Origin: Rotaria sordida
Taxonomy: Eukaryota; Rotifera; Eurotatoria; Philodinida; Philodinidae
DNA length: 64,000 bases
Direction of reading: 5' to 3'
Assembly (NCBI GenBank): GCA_905250125.1
Contig: CAJNOL010001000.1
Coordinates: 1-64,000, forward strand
The translations under genes were made by a program, and so were the position numbers. Below the pieces are notes generated by a model, which was not told the origin of the DNA, did no database searches, and worked only from the letters and a program-made list of their open reading frames with translations. Below, piece after piece: positions 24,323 to 34,523 of this stretch; position 1 is the first letter of the stretch, and each line of letters begins with the position of its first letter.

Positions 24323-24997
24323 TATAGCGCCAGCTCGTATGAGAGGAGAGATGCCAAGGTTGAATAATATAAATAGAGTTAAAAGTATATGTAAGTCTGT
24401 TTAGTGTCAACAATACAGTCATATGAAGAAAAGCCGCAACAATAATTTCATTTTCGTGTGCAATCGTGCTGTTGGAAGTATGAAAGTTTCGAAACGGTAA
24501 ACAATAATCAGTCGTTTTTTTTCCAATTCAAGTCCTAGATGCTGTTGCTCACTCAAGACCACATTGTCCCTAGTAGTAGTCAAAGCCGCATTTCCAAGAG
24601 TACAGAGTTGTCGATTTCCGTGAAAACCCTCCAACTCTTAGAATATCACTCTCTATATGATTTTCTTTTTCTGTTGATTAAAATTTGTACAATCAATAGC
24701 GACAAAATATCCCCAAGGTAAAATCTTGAAGAAATACGAATCGTGAGGGTCTCTGTGTAAATGAGAGCATGGGGTGTGTGGATGAGTGTGGGTGGTAGAT
24801 GTGAGTTTTTTTCGTTGGCCACATTTTCATAGTCTCATATTCCACTAATTTTTTGTGTAGTTTTTCATTTTTACAGTACTTTGTATCTTCATGCTTATCC
24901 GTAATACAAAGCTCTGTTGAGTATAAATACTTTAATTAATTACACGAAATATGTCAGCAAGCTCAACTCTTCAATCATCTTTATTAGTTTTCATATA
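24323..24997. other. Spacer with telomere-like tract
   Basis: No gene supported. A GT-rich telomere-like tract (GGGGTGTGTGGATGAGTGTG) lies at about 24768-24808, about 200 bp left of the TA-flanked transposon remnant. Confidence 0.4.
24768..24808 (+). repeat. Telomere-like GT-rich tract
   Basis: GGGGTGTGTGGATGAGTGTGGGTGG-type run; one of the clearest GTGTGGG-like tracts in the window. Confidence 0.5.
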
Positions 24998-25720
24998 CAG
25001 TAAAGTCTCTCTTAGATGGGTGCCTACGGCACTTTTTCAAATCTTCCACTCGACGGAGGTGCCCGCGTTATAGACGTTTTTACAGATATCGATCACAAAT
25101 ATGTTTTCCGCAAGCTGTGTCACAAAGAATAATCCTACATATGTTATCAGTCTGTCTGTCTTTAGACCTTCGACCGTGTCCAGTATTTCACTCTCGTCAT
25201 CTAATGTCTTCTCTTCATTTACGTTTATTTTCTAGTTTCTTATCTACAATCAAGCTTTTCGAAACAAAAATCTATAATTGAGCTTTGCTTGTTAGTTTTT
25301 GAATCAATGTAAGCATCGATCAGTTTCGATTCCAAAGTAATGACGAGTTGGTAAAGTTCTCGTTGACAAGTAGATGCAGTTTTCAAATCATTTTTCTCGT
25401 CAAGCGTAAGATAATGATACGACGTCATTTCTCAATGATTCTATACAGTAATGTCAAATAACACGACTATTTATATCCTTTTTATCATTGGCGACACTAT
25501 AGAAATGTATAGACAAGTTATTTTCTTTGTTATATCAGATGAAACTTTTCTTCTTACTATTCACACAACAACAAAGAGCGACGATAAGGAAAAGAATCGT
25601 GTACTGATTCAAATATTCACTATAGGTGCCCATGTGGGAGAGGTTCGACTATACAGTACAGCCTAAATATAGTGTCCACTGCTCAAAAGTGAGAGGTACC
25701 CACATAGAAAAACGTTACTG
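24998..25720. mobile_element. Decayed mariner/pogo-like element with TA flanks
   Basis: Imperfect terminal inverted repeats: CAGTAAAGTCTCTCTTAGAT... at 24998 and, complementary, CAGTAACGTTTTTCTATGTG... ending at 25720, both followed inward by a GGGTRCC block. TA dinucleotides flank both sides (24996-24997; 25721-25722), the target duplication of Tc1/mariner/pogo transposons. Subterminal copies of the same motif (GTCGAACCTCTCCCACATGG, complement of 25624-25643) occur near the right end. No intact transposase is present. Confidence 0.6.
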
Positions 25721-25722
25721 TA

Positions 25723-26171
25723 TAAGCAAATCATTTTCACTATGATTCATTTTGGTTAAATGGATTGCTGAGAGCTACAAATTGAGAGTAGCAGATTGAG
25801 CGTGTCTTTTCTTCAAGAGATATGTCTATTTTTTTTTAATTGATTCATCTACGCTCTTACAATCAGTTATCCACCAATATGATATCGGAAGATTTTTGCA
25901 CAATTCACAAACAGTTTTATTCTTGTATTTATGACAAATTTTCGCCGATATGATTTTAGATAGAAATGACGTTCCATACGAAACATCCACAATGGTTTTA
26001 TGAACCAGGTGAGTGTTCATTTTTCATTTGTCTGAGACGATAAATCAGTAGCTCATGGCCAAATCGATAATTTTTTGACTTGTCGATATTGACGATAATC
26101 AAATGTGTTTTTAATTTGATTTTTACTCAATTATGTATCTTTGAACTTTTTGACTGCATGTATACAAGGTA
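25723..26171. other. Upstream region of the ADP-ribosylglycohydrolase
   Basis: AT-rich; no separate gene. Should include the promoter of the gene starting at 26172. The segment 26166-26190 (gtaatg...tatag) looks like splice signals but encloses only 25 bp, so an additional short 5' exon ending in it is unlikely. Confidence 0.35.
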
Positions 26172-28020
26172 ATGATCTATTCTTTATTTATAGACAAACC
26201 TTGGCTTGAATGTCAGTTCAACGATGCTCAGAAAAAATTGATTAAACGGCCACACGAGCTCGAACACAAAATGAAGGATCCACCTTTGGACATAGATGAT
26301 TATGTGTTCGATAAAATTCTAGGTTCTATGATGGGAATGGCTTTGGGCGATGCGCTCGGTGCTTGTGTCGAGTTTCGACCTCATGAATATTTGACTGCAC
26401 ATCCAGTTAAAAATCTTATGGGAGGTGGAACATGGGGCCTGGAAAAGGGACAAGTAAGATCGATTTCAAAGACTATGATCGTACCGATTAGATATGAGGG
26501 TGTATTATGAATGAGTATTATTCTCTGAAATGTAGTTAATAAAATAATATCACAAATCATAAGTTTTCAAAGTATGCAGAACTCTTTATAATTCGTTTGA
26601 TTAGTTATAAGAACTATTTTAATAGGAAAATGCCTAAGATGAACTCGTTGTTTTATTTCAGTTTACAGACGATACTTCCATGGCTCTCTGTCTGGCCACA
26701 TCGCTTATTGCTCGACGTGATTTTGTACCCTATGATCAATTGGTACGCTACAAATGGTGGTATCAATATGGCTATATGTCGTCAACAGGAAAATGTTTCG
26801 ATATTGGTGCAGCTACTAGGCAATCTATTATTCAGTTTGAAAAGAATCAAAAAGATTTTGCGAATAAAACCAGTATTCCTATTGACTATATGGATTTCCT
26901 ATGCGATCCAAATTGTTTAAGTGAATTTAACGTATATTGCAGCGAAGCTGGAGTCGCAGGAAATGGAGCTCTTATGCGTCTCGCACCTGTTCCACTTTTC
27001 TTCTATCGAAATCCTAAAAAAGCCGTTGAATATGCAGGTATCAGTGGTAAGATTACCCATGGTGATGACAAAGTCTATGATGCATGCCGATTTTATGCAG
27101 CACTTATTATAGGTGCTCTTCAACACAAATCTAAAAATGAGTTACTCAAAGAAACATTCTATACCGACAATAAAATATGGTTTGGAGACAAGGATCTTCA
27201 TCCAGATATTCAAAAAATTTCGGATGGATCATACAAAAAAAAAAGAGGATATGAAGATGGAATTCGAGGCAAAGGTTACATTATCAGTGCTCTAGAAGCT
27301 GCTTTATGGGCATTTTGGAGCGATGAGGACTCGTTCGAAAAAGGTGTATTAAAAGCTATCAATCTTGGCGATGATACCGACACAACTGCAGCTATCTATG
27401 GTCAATTGGCAGGTGCATACTACGGTTATAAGGCATTGCCTGAAGAATGGCTTGAACATATGTATGGAAAAAGATTCATCAAGTGCTTGAGCAAATGGAT
27501 CGTATACGAAGGAGAAAACTGGTCGAAAAGTCACATATATGACGATGGTGATACCGAACATAATGATGTATTACCAGAAGAAATACCTGATAGGTCGCGT
27601 TTCCGCCGTTTTACAGTTCATACAATGGTGTCCAAGGCCTCAGACTCAAATAATGATAATCAGAACATTGCAACTACGTATCAATCATCAATGCCAAAAA
27701 ATGATCGTAGATCATCCGAAGACTTAACCAATAATAAACCGTTACAAGCAGCGACTTCATATCAGTCATCAATGTCAAAAAATGATCGTAAACCATCCCA
27801 AGGCTTCAGCGATAAAAAACCGTTACAGAGAGCGACTTCCTATCAACCATGCATGCCAGAAAATGATCTTAGATCATCAAAGGATTTAACCGATAATAAA
27901 CTGATACAGGAAGATTTGGAACTTGCACCACCAGGTACTTATTCACTTGGTAACAGTGGTCGACGACAGACCCATAATTATCTTTTCGGTAAATTTCCAA
28001 AATCATCAAAACATTCATAA
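26172..28020 (+). CDS. ADP-ribosylglycohydrolase (DraG/ARH type), 2 exons, repeat-bearing tail
   Basis: Exons 26172-26453 and 26662-28020 (phase 0, intron 208 bp, gtaaga...ttcag); 546 residues. The all-alpha Mg-dependent ARH fold is recognised by GSMMGMALGDALGACVEF (residues 51-68), the metal motif FTDDTSM directly after the splice (95-101), GNGALMRLAPVPL, ITHGDDKVYDA, and the C-terminal metal motif NLGDDTDTTAAIYGQLAGA (about 328-346). These enzymes remove ADP-ribose from proteins or nucleic-acid conjugates. The sequence is closer in motif layout to bacterial DraG-like hydrolases than to my recollection of vertebrate ARH1/3, which suggests, without proof, horizontal origin. After the domain, residues about 430-509 contain three tandem 28-residue repeats (TSYQSSMPKNDRRSSEDL type), polar and probably disordered. 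The ATG at 26172 is the first in frame. Confidence 0.9.
27668..27907 (+). repeat. 84-bp in-frame tandem repeat (3 copies) in the hydrolase tail
   Basis: Three copies beginning ACTACGTATCAATCATCAAT, ACTTCATATCAGTCATC and ACTTCCTATCAACCATG, each about 84 bp and in frame, encoding YQxxMxxNDxxxSxxxxxxxKxxQ. Differences are mostly substitutions, so the copies are not very recent. Confidence 0.8.
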
Positions 28021-28064
28021 TTTCGTTTTGATTCGAATTTGCAAATTCAATTTCCTTTGTCTCG

Positions 28065-28515
28065 AACTGACGAGGGAAGGTCTTCAACTGTTCAGTCACT
28101 TTTGAGCTCAGACTTTGTGCAAAAGGTAGACCCCAATGAGGTATGAAAAACCCCAAAAGATTAAATGTCCTTAGGCCTTCTGTCCAAAGTTATAGGCATT
28201 TTACTGGAATTTAAGCCTATGACATGGTATATACCAATAAATCGAATGACAGTATTTCGACCTGAGATTTTCAGAGCATTCCTCTCACAAATAGACCTGC
28301 TTGTGGGCAAAATCTCAGGTCGAACTACTGTCATTCGATTTATTGGTATATACCATGCCATAGGCTCAAATTCCAGTAAAATGCCTATAACTTTGGACAG
28401 AAGGTGTAAGAGCATTTAATCTTTTGGTGTTTTCCATACTTCACTGGGGTCTACCTTTTGCACAAAGTCTGAACCCAAAAGGGACTGAACAGTTGAAGAC
28501 CTTCCCTCGTGAGTT
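28065..28515. mobile_element. Near-perfect 450-bp hairpin (foldback) element
   Basis: Arms run from AACTGACGAGGGAAGGTCTT at 28065 to its complement ending 28515, pairing almost without interruption to the inner arm CGACCTGAGATTTT (28258) / AAAATCTCAGGTCG (to 28324). The loop is only about 38 bp. Arm divergence is a few substitutions and small indels, so the element is young or under conversion. No open reading frame of note. It starts 45 bp after the hydrolase stop codon, so it may lie in that gene's 3' UTR. Confidence 0.85.
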
Positions 28516-28628
28516 TTATTCTTGTCTTATTTTAATTTGCCAAATAAAATTCTAACTTGGACATTAGTTTTTTCTTAATGACCAGCTCATTGAAAATGAA
28601 CGATTTTGGAAGTTTCATGAATATTGAG

Positions 28629-28686
28629 GGTGTGGATTAAAATGTACGACTGCAACACCAACAACCATACCCATATTCCACGCCCT
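28629..28686. repeat. Telomere-like hairpin tract
   Basis: GAGGGTGTGGATT ... followed by CAACAACCATACCCATATTCCACGCCCTC: a GT-rich block facing a CA-rich block with GAGGGYGTGGA arms. It abuts the stop codon of the truncated VIT gene. Confidence 0.45.
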
Positions 28687-29072
28687 CAAGCTTCATCTTG
28701 CTCTAATAGATGAGCGCCATGACCTTGAGTAAGAGCTTGTGTATATTCTGGTTGTGCTACTATTTTTTCTTTGATTAGAGCAACAATTTCATGTTCGTCA
28801 TCTATACGAGCTGCGAAACCATAAGTAGCTGCATTTTCTTCGACAAGAAAACTATAGTGATCGTATAAATTACGAAAGAAACAAATGAGAAAGAGATGTT
28901 TTCTTTACCAATAAACGGCTTCAACCGGTACAGATTCATCGTTTTGAAATAACTGTATTATTAGTGCATCGGCGACAAACGAAAGGAGTTGTGCATCAAC
29001 ACGTATTTGTTTTAGAGGAACTACTTCGTCTGATGCCGCCGATGATGTTACTTCCTGCTTGATACGAAGCAT
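28686..29072 (-). pseudogene. Truncated VIT-domain (VWA5A-like) gene, 2 exons
   Basis: Minus-strand exons 28909-29072 and 28686-28851 (57-bp GT-AG intron, phase 2) give 109 residues. The sequence follows the vault/inter-alpha-trypsin (VIT) domain closely: VPLKQIRVDAQLLSFVADAL, NDESVPVEAVYCFLVEENAA, TYGFAARIDDEHEIVALIKEK, then ALTQGHGAHLLEQDE, and a stop. In VWA5A-type proteins the VIT domain is normally followed by a von Willebrand A domain and more than 500 residues; here translation ends before the VIT domain is complete and a telomere-like tract begins at once. It is therefore probably a 5' gene fragment left by a rearrangement, though the exons are undamaged and could still be expressed as a small protein. 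Confidence 0.75.
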
Positions 29073-29911
29073 ACTTCACAATTAGTTTCGTAGTATACGG
29101 CAAAAAATATAACCGTCGCATATTATATAGCATCAAAAAAAGAGGAAATGACTCAGAGGTGAATCAATATAACGATTACGTGTCAATATTGAGTAAACTA
29201 ATGAATACAATGCGTAAGAGTGTCAAAGATAAGGTTCGAGACAAATCCAATCAATATATTTTGGAACAGATGAATCATTCGAGATCTTCTCAATGTATTG
29301 TGGATCTTCGTTGAACGTTATATTAGCATTAAAAAAACATTTAATCAGGTTACATTAATTTTATCGAAACACTGACTTTGTTGGTAGATGTTACTGATTC
29401 CTTATTAAAATTATTGTCTTATATGTAACCTGTTTTCATATGTGATTTACTCATGATTTACGTTGAGTATACGATAGCGTATTGTCCTTTGAAAAGGATT
29501 TATATCTAACACATATTTTTACTTGTCTTTTTTATTTTAAAACGTTGCATGATGAAGTATATTTACCTAATTCAAATTGGTGTTTTCATTTTTTTTTAGG
29601 TAAAATATGCATGCTACTCGAAATATTGACAATTGGATATATAATTTGAATAAAATTTGATTAAAAAAAAACATACTCTATTTTGTCCTTTTTTTTGTTC
29701 TACTTGCTTACCTTCAGAAATGATACTTACATGACATATTCAAAATCTTAACGATTTAAATATCAATTGCATATCATTGAATAAAAAACAAATTGTCACA
29801 CAGCTAGGCTTTATACTTTGTTTATGTCATACATCTGTTACATATAAAAAGTGATAAAATTCTGGCGAACTCTAATCATAGCGCAAACAAAGTATATTGG
29901 CTTATTAAGAA
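29073..29911. other. Divergent intergenic region (VIT fragment / collar gene)
   Basis: AT-rich with no gene. A TATAAAA-like sequence at about 29843-29849 lies 60-70 bp before the ATG at 29912 and could be the collar-gene promoter. Confidence 0.4.
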
Positions 29912-32197
29912 ATGTTATATTCAATAAATTATTTCATTATCACTCTTTTATTTACTATCAATGCTGAGAATATTCATAACAGACACTCGCTCAATCAATC
30001 TCATTTAAAACTGGAATCAGTCTACTCGAATAACACAATGAATACGTCTAATCTTACTCGCTCGTCTGTTTTTGATCAATTAACAAACTTTACTTTAGAT
30101 GCTATCAATGAACTACAGCCACAGTTATCATCGGGAAAAGAAACTATAGGCAATGTTATATTTAATGTTCATCATTTCACTCAATTTCTTTTCGATGATA
30201 ATCATGTATACATATACAGTCCAAAAAAGAATGATGAAAATATCAATCAACCTCAAAAATGGACTTTTTTCTATGTACCTGTGTTACAACCAGTACAAAC
30301 GTCAGCAAATTTACCTTGGGTAACAATAAACAAGCTTGAAGTACGTGTTCGACTTGCCATGGGTACATCGAGAGTTGAAGAAGCTGCACGCCAGGCTATT
30401 GCTAATCAATTTAGTAGTGCAATAACTGAAAAATATTCAAAATCATGGGTTATTGCTCCACTGATGCTCGATTCTCTCTCAGCTTATATTGTTACAGTAG
30501 GTTCAACACCAGTTCCAGGCATTGCACCATTTCATATTGATAATCCGAATTCTAATATGATTACCTTGCGATTTGTTTCGCCCATCAAAGAAATTGCCTT
30601 AGCCACTGCTGCTGGTTTACTTATTGGAGATTTCGATATTGAAGTTTCATTGTACTTTTCCGGTATGCATCGTATTAGAACGAATATGATGACTATTACT
30701 TCAACTCAACTACAATCTGTTCTAAGTAAAACAATAGCTGATGGAGGTGGAATCAATTCAACATATATTCATCGTGATCAAGCATCGAATTTTGTTGCAA
30801 AATATGTGACTAATGTCAAAAAACTTATTTATATTGAAGATCCTAATACTAATATGTCAATGTTAACTCGTGGTTTAGAAGAACAATTTGCCGCTCTATT
30901 TCAAGAAGGTATTACCAAAGGTAAACAAATAGATATTAGGGCTAGTGCTTTCGGTCAAGTATGGCAATCGGCTGATCTTAATCCCGATCGTATAACTAAT
31001 GAAATGAGTAAAATGTTCACATTTAATAGAAGTGAAACAGCAAAACATAATAATCGAGAGAACTATTATTCGGTAAATCAACGCAAAGATTGTTATTTAC
31101 CAGTTCATACTCCATTAGATGTACGAATAAGAACACTTTTTACTACATGTAGTATTATTAATCATGATGATCGTCAGAAAAAGTATAATGAAGAATATGA
31201 AACAACGTCGCATAATGCTGTTTCAGAATCTGATATTAAAAAAGCTGCTTCACAAATATCAATAGAAGGTGTTTGGGAAGGAGAAAAATTTATACCAAAA
31301 TCATTTAAAGTTTTTAAATTGATTGATTTAGTTGATCAATTACAAGTAGCTATCATTGCCAAACAACTTCTAGCTGAAAAATCAAATGGAGCTGTAATTC
31401 GAAGAGTTGGCGTTTCAACCTCATTATTAAATAATTTGAATTTTTTCACATCATTGGACAATGATACTCTTTTTGCATCATTGGAGAATACGAGTCTGCT
31501 CATGTCGTTAGATAATGTCAATTTTTCTTTATCATTCAATAATGAAAATACGATTAAATCCGAAAATAATAAGAACTTTCTTACTGGCGAAATCAAATTA
31601 TATGCTGGTTCGTCTCCTCCTCTTGCTCCATGGTTACTATGTGATGGATCTATTGTGTCACGTTCAGAATATTCACGTCTTTTCTCAGTTATCGGTACAA
31701 AATATGGTGAAGGTGATAATTCAACAACTTTCAAGTTACCTGACTTACGTGGTCGAGTACCTCTGGGAGTCGATGCTGAACAATTACGTGTTAGTAAAGC
31801 TACAGATGTAGGTGAAGAAGGTGGTAATGCTAATCATACACTAACAGTTGAACAATTGCCATCACATGCACATGATTCAGGTACATTTCAAAATTCGTAT
31901 GATGGTCAACATACACATAATATTCATGATCCCGGTCATAATCATGGTGGTATGACAAGTTCATATGCAGTTCCATCGTCATTGTCAAATAATTATGGAG
32001 AATATAATTCTCAAAATTCTGGTTATCGTCAATGGGCAGCTTATACTATTGCAACTTCATTGACTCAAATTTCGCTTTACTCAAATGGTAATCATACGCA
32101 TCAATTAACAGGTCATACCGGTACAATCGGTCAAAATGAATCATTTTCGATTCTTCCTCCATTTCAGACCTTTTATTATATAATCTATGCTGACTAA
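29912..32197 (+). CDS. Secreted protein with C-terminal phage tail-collar domain, single exon
   Basis: 761 residues, no intron. Residues 1-18 (MLYSINYFIITLLFTINA) form a signal peptide. Residues about 50-420 are a domain I do not recognise, with KLEVRVRLAMGTSRVEEAARQ, SPIKEIALATAAGLLIGDF and LEEQFAALFQEGITKGKQID. Residues about 505-550 contain short Asn/Ser/Leu-rich repeats (SLDNDTLFASLENTSLLMSL). From about 558 the C-terminus is a clear phage tail-collar domain: GEIKLYAGSSPPLAPWLLCDG, YSRLFSVIGTKYGEG, FKLPDLRGRVPLGVD, LTVEQLPSHAHD, and the end ILPPFQTFYYIIYAD. Several HxH motifs (HAH, HTH, HNH) match the metal-binding His pairs of phage tail-fibre tips and microcystin-dependent-type proteins. 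Domain origin is phage/bacterial; the signal peptide and codon use are those of the host. Function unknown: secreted or cell-surface binding protein is the simplest guess. Confidence 0.85.
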   Translation: MLYSINYFIITLLFTINAENIHNRHSLNQSHLKLESVYSNNTMNTSNLTRSSVFDQLTNFTLDAINELQPQLSSGKETIGNVIFNVHHFTQFLFDDNHVYIYSPKKNDENINQPQKWTFFYVPVLQPVQTSANLPWVTINKLEVRVRLAMGTSRVEEAARQAIANQFSSAITEKYSKSWVIAPLMLDSLSAYIVTVGSTPVPGIAPFHIDNPNSNMITLRFVSPIKEIALATAAGLLIGDFDIEVSLYFSGMHRIRTNMMTITSTQLQSVLSKTIADGGGINSTYIHRDQASNFVAKYVTNVKKLIYIEDPNTNMSMLTRGLEEQFAALFQEGITKGKQIDIRASAFGQVWQSADLNPDRITNEMSKMFTFNRSETAKHNNRENYYSVNQRKDCYLPVHTPLDVRIRTLFTTCSIINHDDRQKKYNEEYETTSHNAVSESDIKKAASQISIEGVWEGEKFIPKSFKVFKLIDLVDQLQVAIIAKQLLAEKSNGAVIRRVGVSTSLLNNLNFFTSLDNDTLFASLENTSLLMSLDNVNFSLSFNNENTIKSENNKNFLTGEIKLYAGSSPPLAPWLLCDGSIVSRSEYSRLFSVIGTKYGEGDNSTTFKLPDLRGRVPLGVDAEQLRVSKATDVGEEGGNANHTLTVEQLPSHAHDSGTFQNSYDGQHTHNIHDPGHNHGGMTSSYAVPSSLSNNYGEYNSQNSGYRQWAAYTIATSLTQISLYSNGNHTHQLTGHTGTIGQNESFSILPPFQTFYYIIYAD

Positions 32198-33123
32198 TAA
32201 TATTCGTTTCTGATATATATGAGAATAGAGAGATTAGTTTTTTTTCCTATTTTTATTATTGATCCGAAAATACTACGAAATAACTAATGCTCGTCAAATA
32301 CTTAATAGATTAATTTTTTCCTATAATTATTTTCATGTAATTTCGTGGCATTTTCAAAGAAATTTTTCTTGTCGAAGCAAAATCTAAAATTTTTCGCACG
32401 TATCTATCAATCTGTGTAAGTCTTTGCTCATGAAGACCAATCCAAAAAGCAACGCAGTTAACATCAATGGATAGAGAATTTTTTGCTCTACGGTTCTACA
32501 ATCATTTCAAGATTCCTAGTTCTATCATTGATGAGAAAAAAAGCTCGAAAACTAATACTTACTAGTATTTTCCTACGCAAGCCGGAAAAACATGTTTTCC
32601 AAAGCGAGAGTTACAAGGGACGTTCTCCATCTATTCAATCGTTTTTGAATCGAGCCCATGTGTATTATATAGTAGATCCAAACGAGCTATGAATACCCTG
32701 AAAAGAGTTTGTGTCCTTAGCTTATTGCTACGAAGATACTGCACTTTTACGGTGTTTTTTAAAACGAATGCTATGGTCCAAAAAAATTTGATTTTCGAAT
32801 TCTCACTTAAAACTTTGCATAGAGACAGACTTTAGCGAGAGTAGTTTCAGATCTTTTGATTTTTATTAGTGTATGAAACAGTCATTCTTGCGCTGTCGGA
32901 TGTTAAGTTTAGATCAGAACAAAATGTTATGACTACGAAGGTGAGGAATACAAACGTTTAGGCTATATTGAAATAAAAAAGTTAGATAAGACTTTTGTAT
33001 CTGAATGCCCAAGAAAAAAAAAAGAACGTAAAACATTTTTATTTCCCCTGTTAACCAAAATTATACGATATGTATATTTGCAACAACAAAAAAAAAATAA
33101 CAATATTCAGTTTTTATTTATTT
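32198..33123. other. Convergent intergenic region
   Basis: Lies between the 3' ends of the collar gene (+) and the O-fucosyltransferase gene (-). A 69-codon plus-strand frame at 32483-32692 shows no motif and is not called. Nothing else recognised. Confidence 0.4.
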
Positions 33124-34523
33124 CTAATTACTAAAACCCCAAAAAGCACTTGGTAAATCTTTTACATCTCTTGCTCGTTTAACAATTGCTGTAAATGATG
33201 AAACACAATTTCCAATAAAATAATTTGCATGTGTTAGCATTGCTACATCAATAACAGGTAACCATGGATCTAAATGTTTAACCTGTACATGTTGTGCTGA
33301 TAAATATTCTTCAATTTCTTTAATCATTGGTCGTTTATCTGTTGCAACATAAATATTATGTATACGTGTACGAAGAACAACATTTTTCAATAAACGAAGT
33401 ATATCATCATCAGATGGATAACACATTTTATGAGTAACAAATGTATATGAAGATGATGGAAGATCAAGACATTGAGGTGAAGCCATATATGAACGAGTTT
33501 TATAAGATTCAACATCAGCACAAGCTCGTTTCCAATCAAGATCATTTCGTAAATGAATTCCTTTATATATAAAAAAATAAAATAAAATAAAAATTCAAAA
33601 TCTTTTGATATACCAATATATGATTCATTATTGAATAATTTTTGTTGATGTTGTTGAACTTCATTGATAATGTTTTCTGACCAATTCATATATTTTTGTA
33701 AATAACGATATCTAGCTTCCATAGGAAATGAAGCTGGTGCTCCTTTTAAAGCTATAACAGGATAACGAACAGATGGAAATAATTGATTCCATTGATCAAT
33801 TGAATATTCATCATAATTAAGTTGATATGTAACTGTATCAATAAAATCAACATTTAATTCATTCCAAAATGGTTCAAATGGATTTCCATCTTTCATTTTA
33901 CAATCACTTTTAGATTTATCAGCTGGTAACCAACAAAAACCAATACGAGATTCTGGTGGCCATACGCGAGGAGCAAGTTTTTCCATAAAATCTTGAGCAT
34001 CAATTACACGATGATAAGAAACAAGAGATTCTAATTGAAACCATTCTGAATATGGAATATTCTTGTAAGTACGCCACTAAAAAATGAAATTAAAATTTTA
34101 TTTATTTCTTAATAAATTTTCTCAATCTTAATTTCGTTTTTATTTTTATTTTTTTTTTTGAACAATTTACATTATCATCTTGATTACAATTTATTTTAGC
34201 TGCTGGAAAGTATGAAACTAATTATCAATCTTTGATCTTTTTTTAGTTTTTTTGCTGTTTTATTCTCAAGATTATAAGTAAATTCTCTAGTTTATTAATT
34301 TAATAAATATTTTATTACATACAGGTGGAGCAATTAATGTTCGATTAAGTAATTTTGCAAATGCTAATCCACCAAGAAAATGTTCAGCTTGATTACCAAA
34401 ACGACCCATACATAAACAAAAAATAATATAACCATTTGGATCAATTTCATATTGTTCTTCATTTGTTCTTACATCAAGAACAAATAATAAAAATATTATA
34501 ATACCCAATAGAAATAAATTCAT
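33124..34523 (-). CDS. POFUT1: GDP-fucose protein O-fucosyltransferase 1, 3 exons
   Basis: Minus exons 34323-34523, 33614-34076 and 33124-33560 (introns 246 and 53 bp; phases 0 and 1), 366 residues against about 388 in human. An N-terminal hydrophobic signal ([18 protein letters not shown]) precedes the fold. Family blocks: [83 protein letters not shown], then GIHLRND across the second splice with the catalytic-site Arg226, NIYVATD and [17 protein letters not shown]. The enzyme adds O-fucose to EGF repeats, for example of Notch, in the ER. The C-terminus reads AFWGFSN and lacks the KDEL-like ER-retrieval tetrapeptide (RDEF in human), so the localisation mechanism may differ. It shares a 712-bp divergent promoter region with CFAP58. 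Confidence 0.93.

Noticed and set aside
26166..26190. gtaatg...tatag as an intron before the hydrolase start
   Set aside because: Would be only 25 bp, shorter than any plausible spliceosomal intron; ATG at 26172 used instead.
28165..28419. Two 84-codon frames, one on each strand, with nearly identical translations
   Set aside because: They arise because the hairpin arms are complementary; not a gene.
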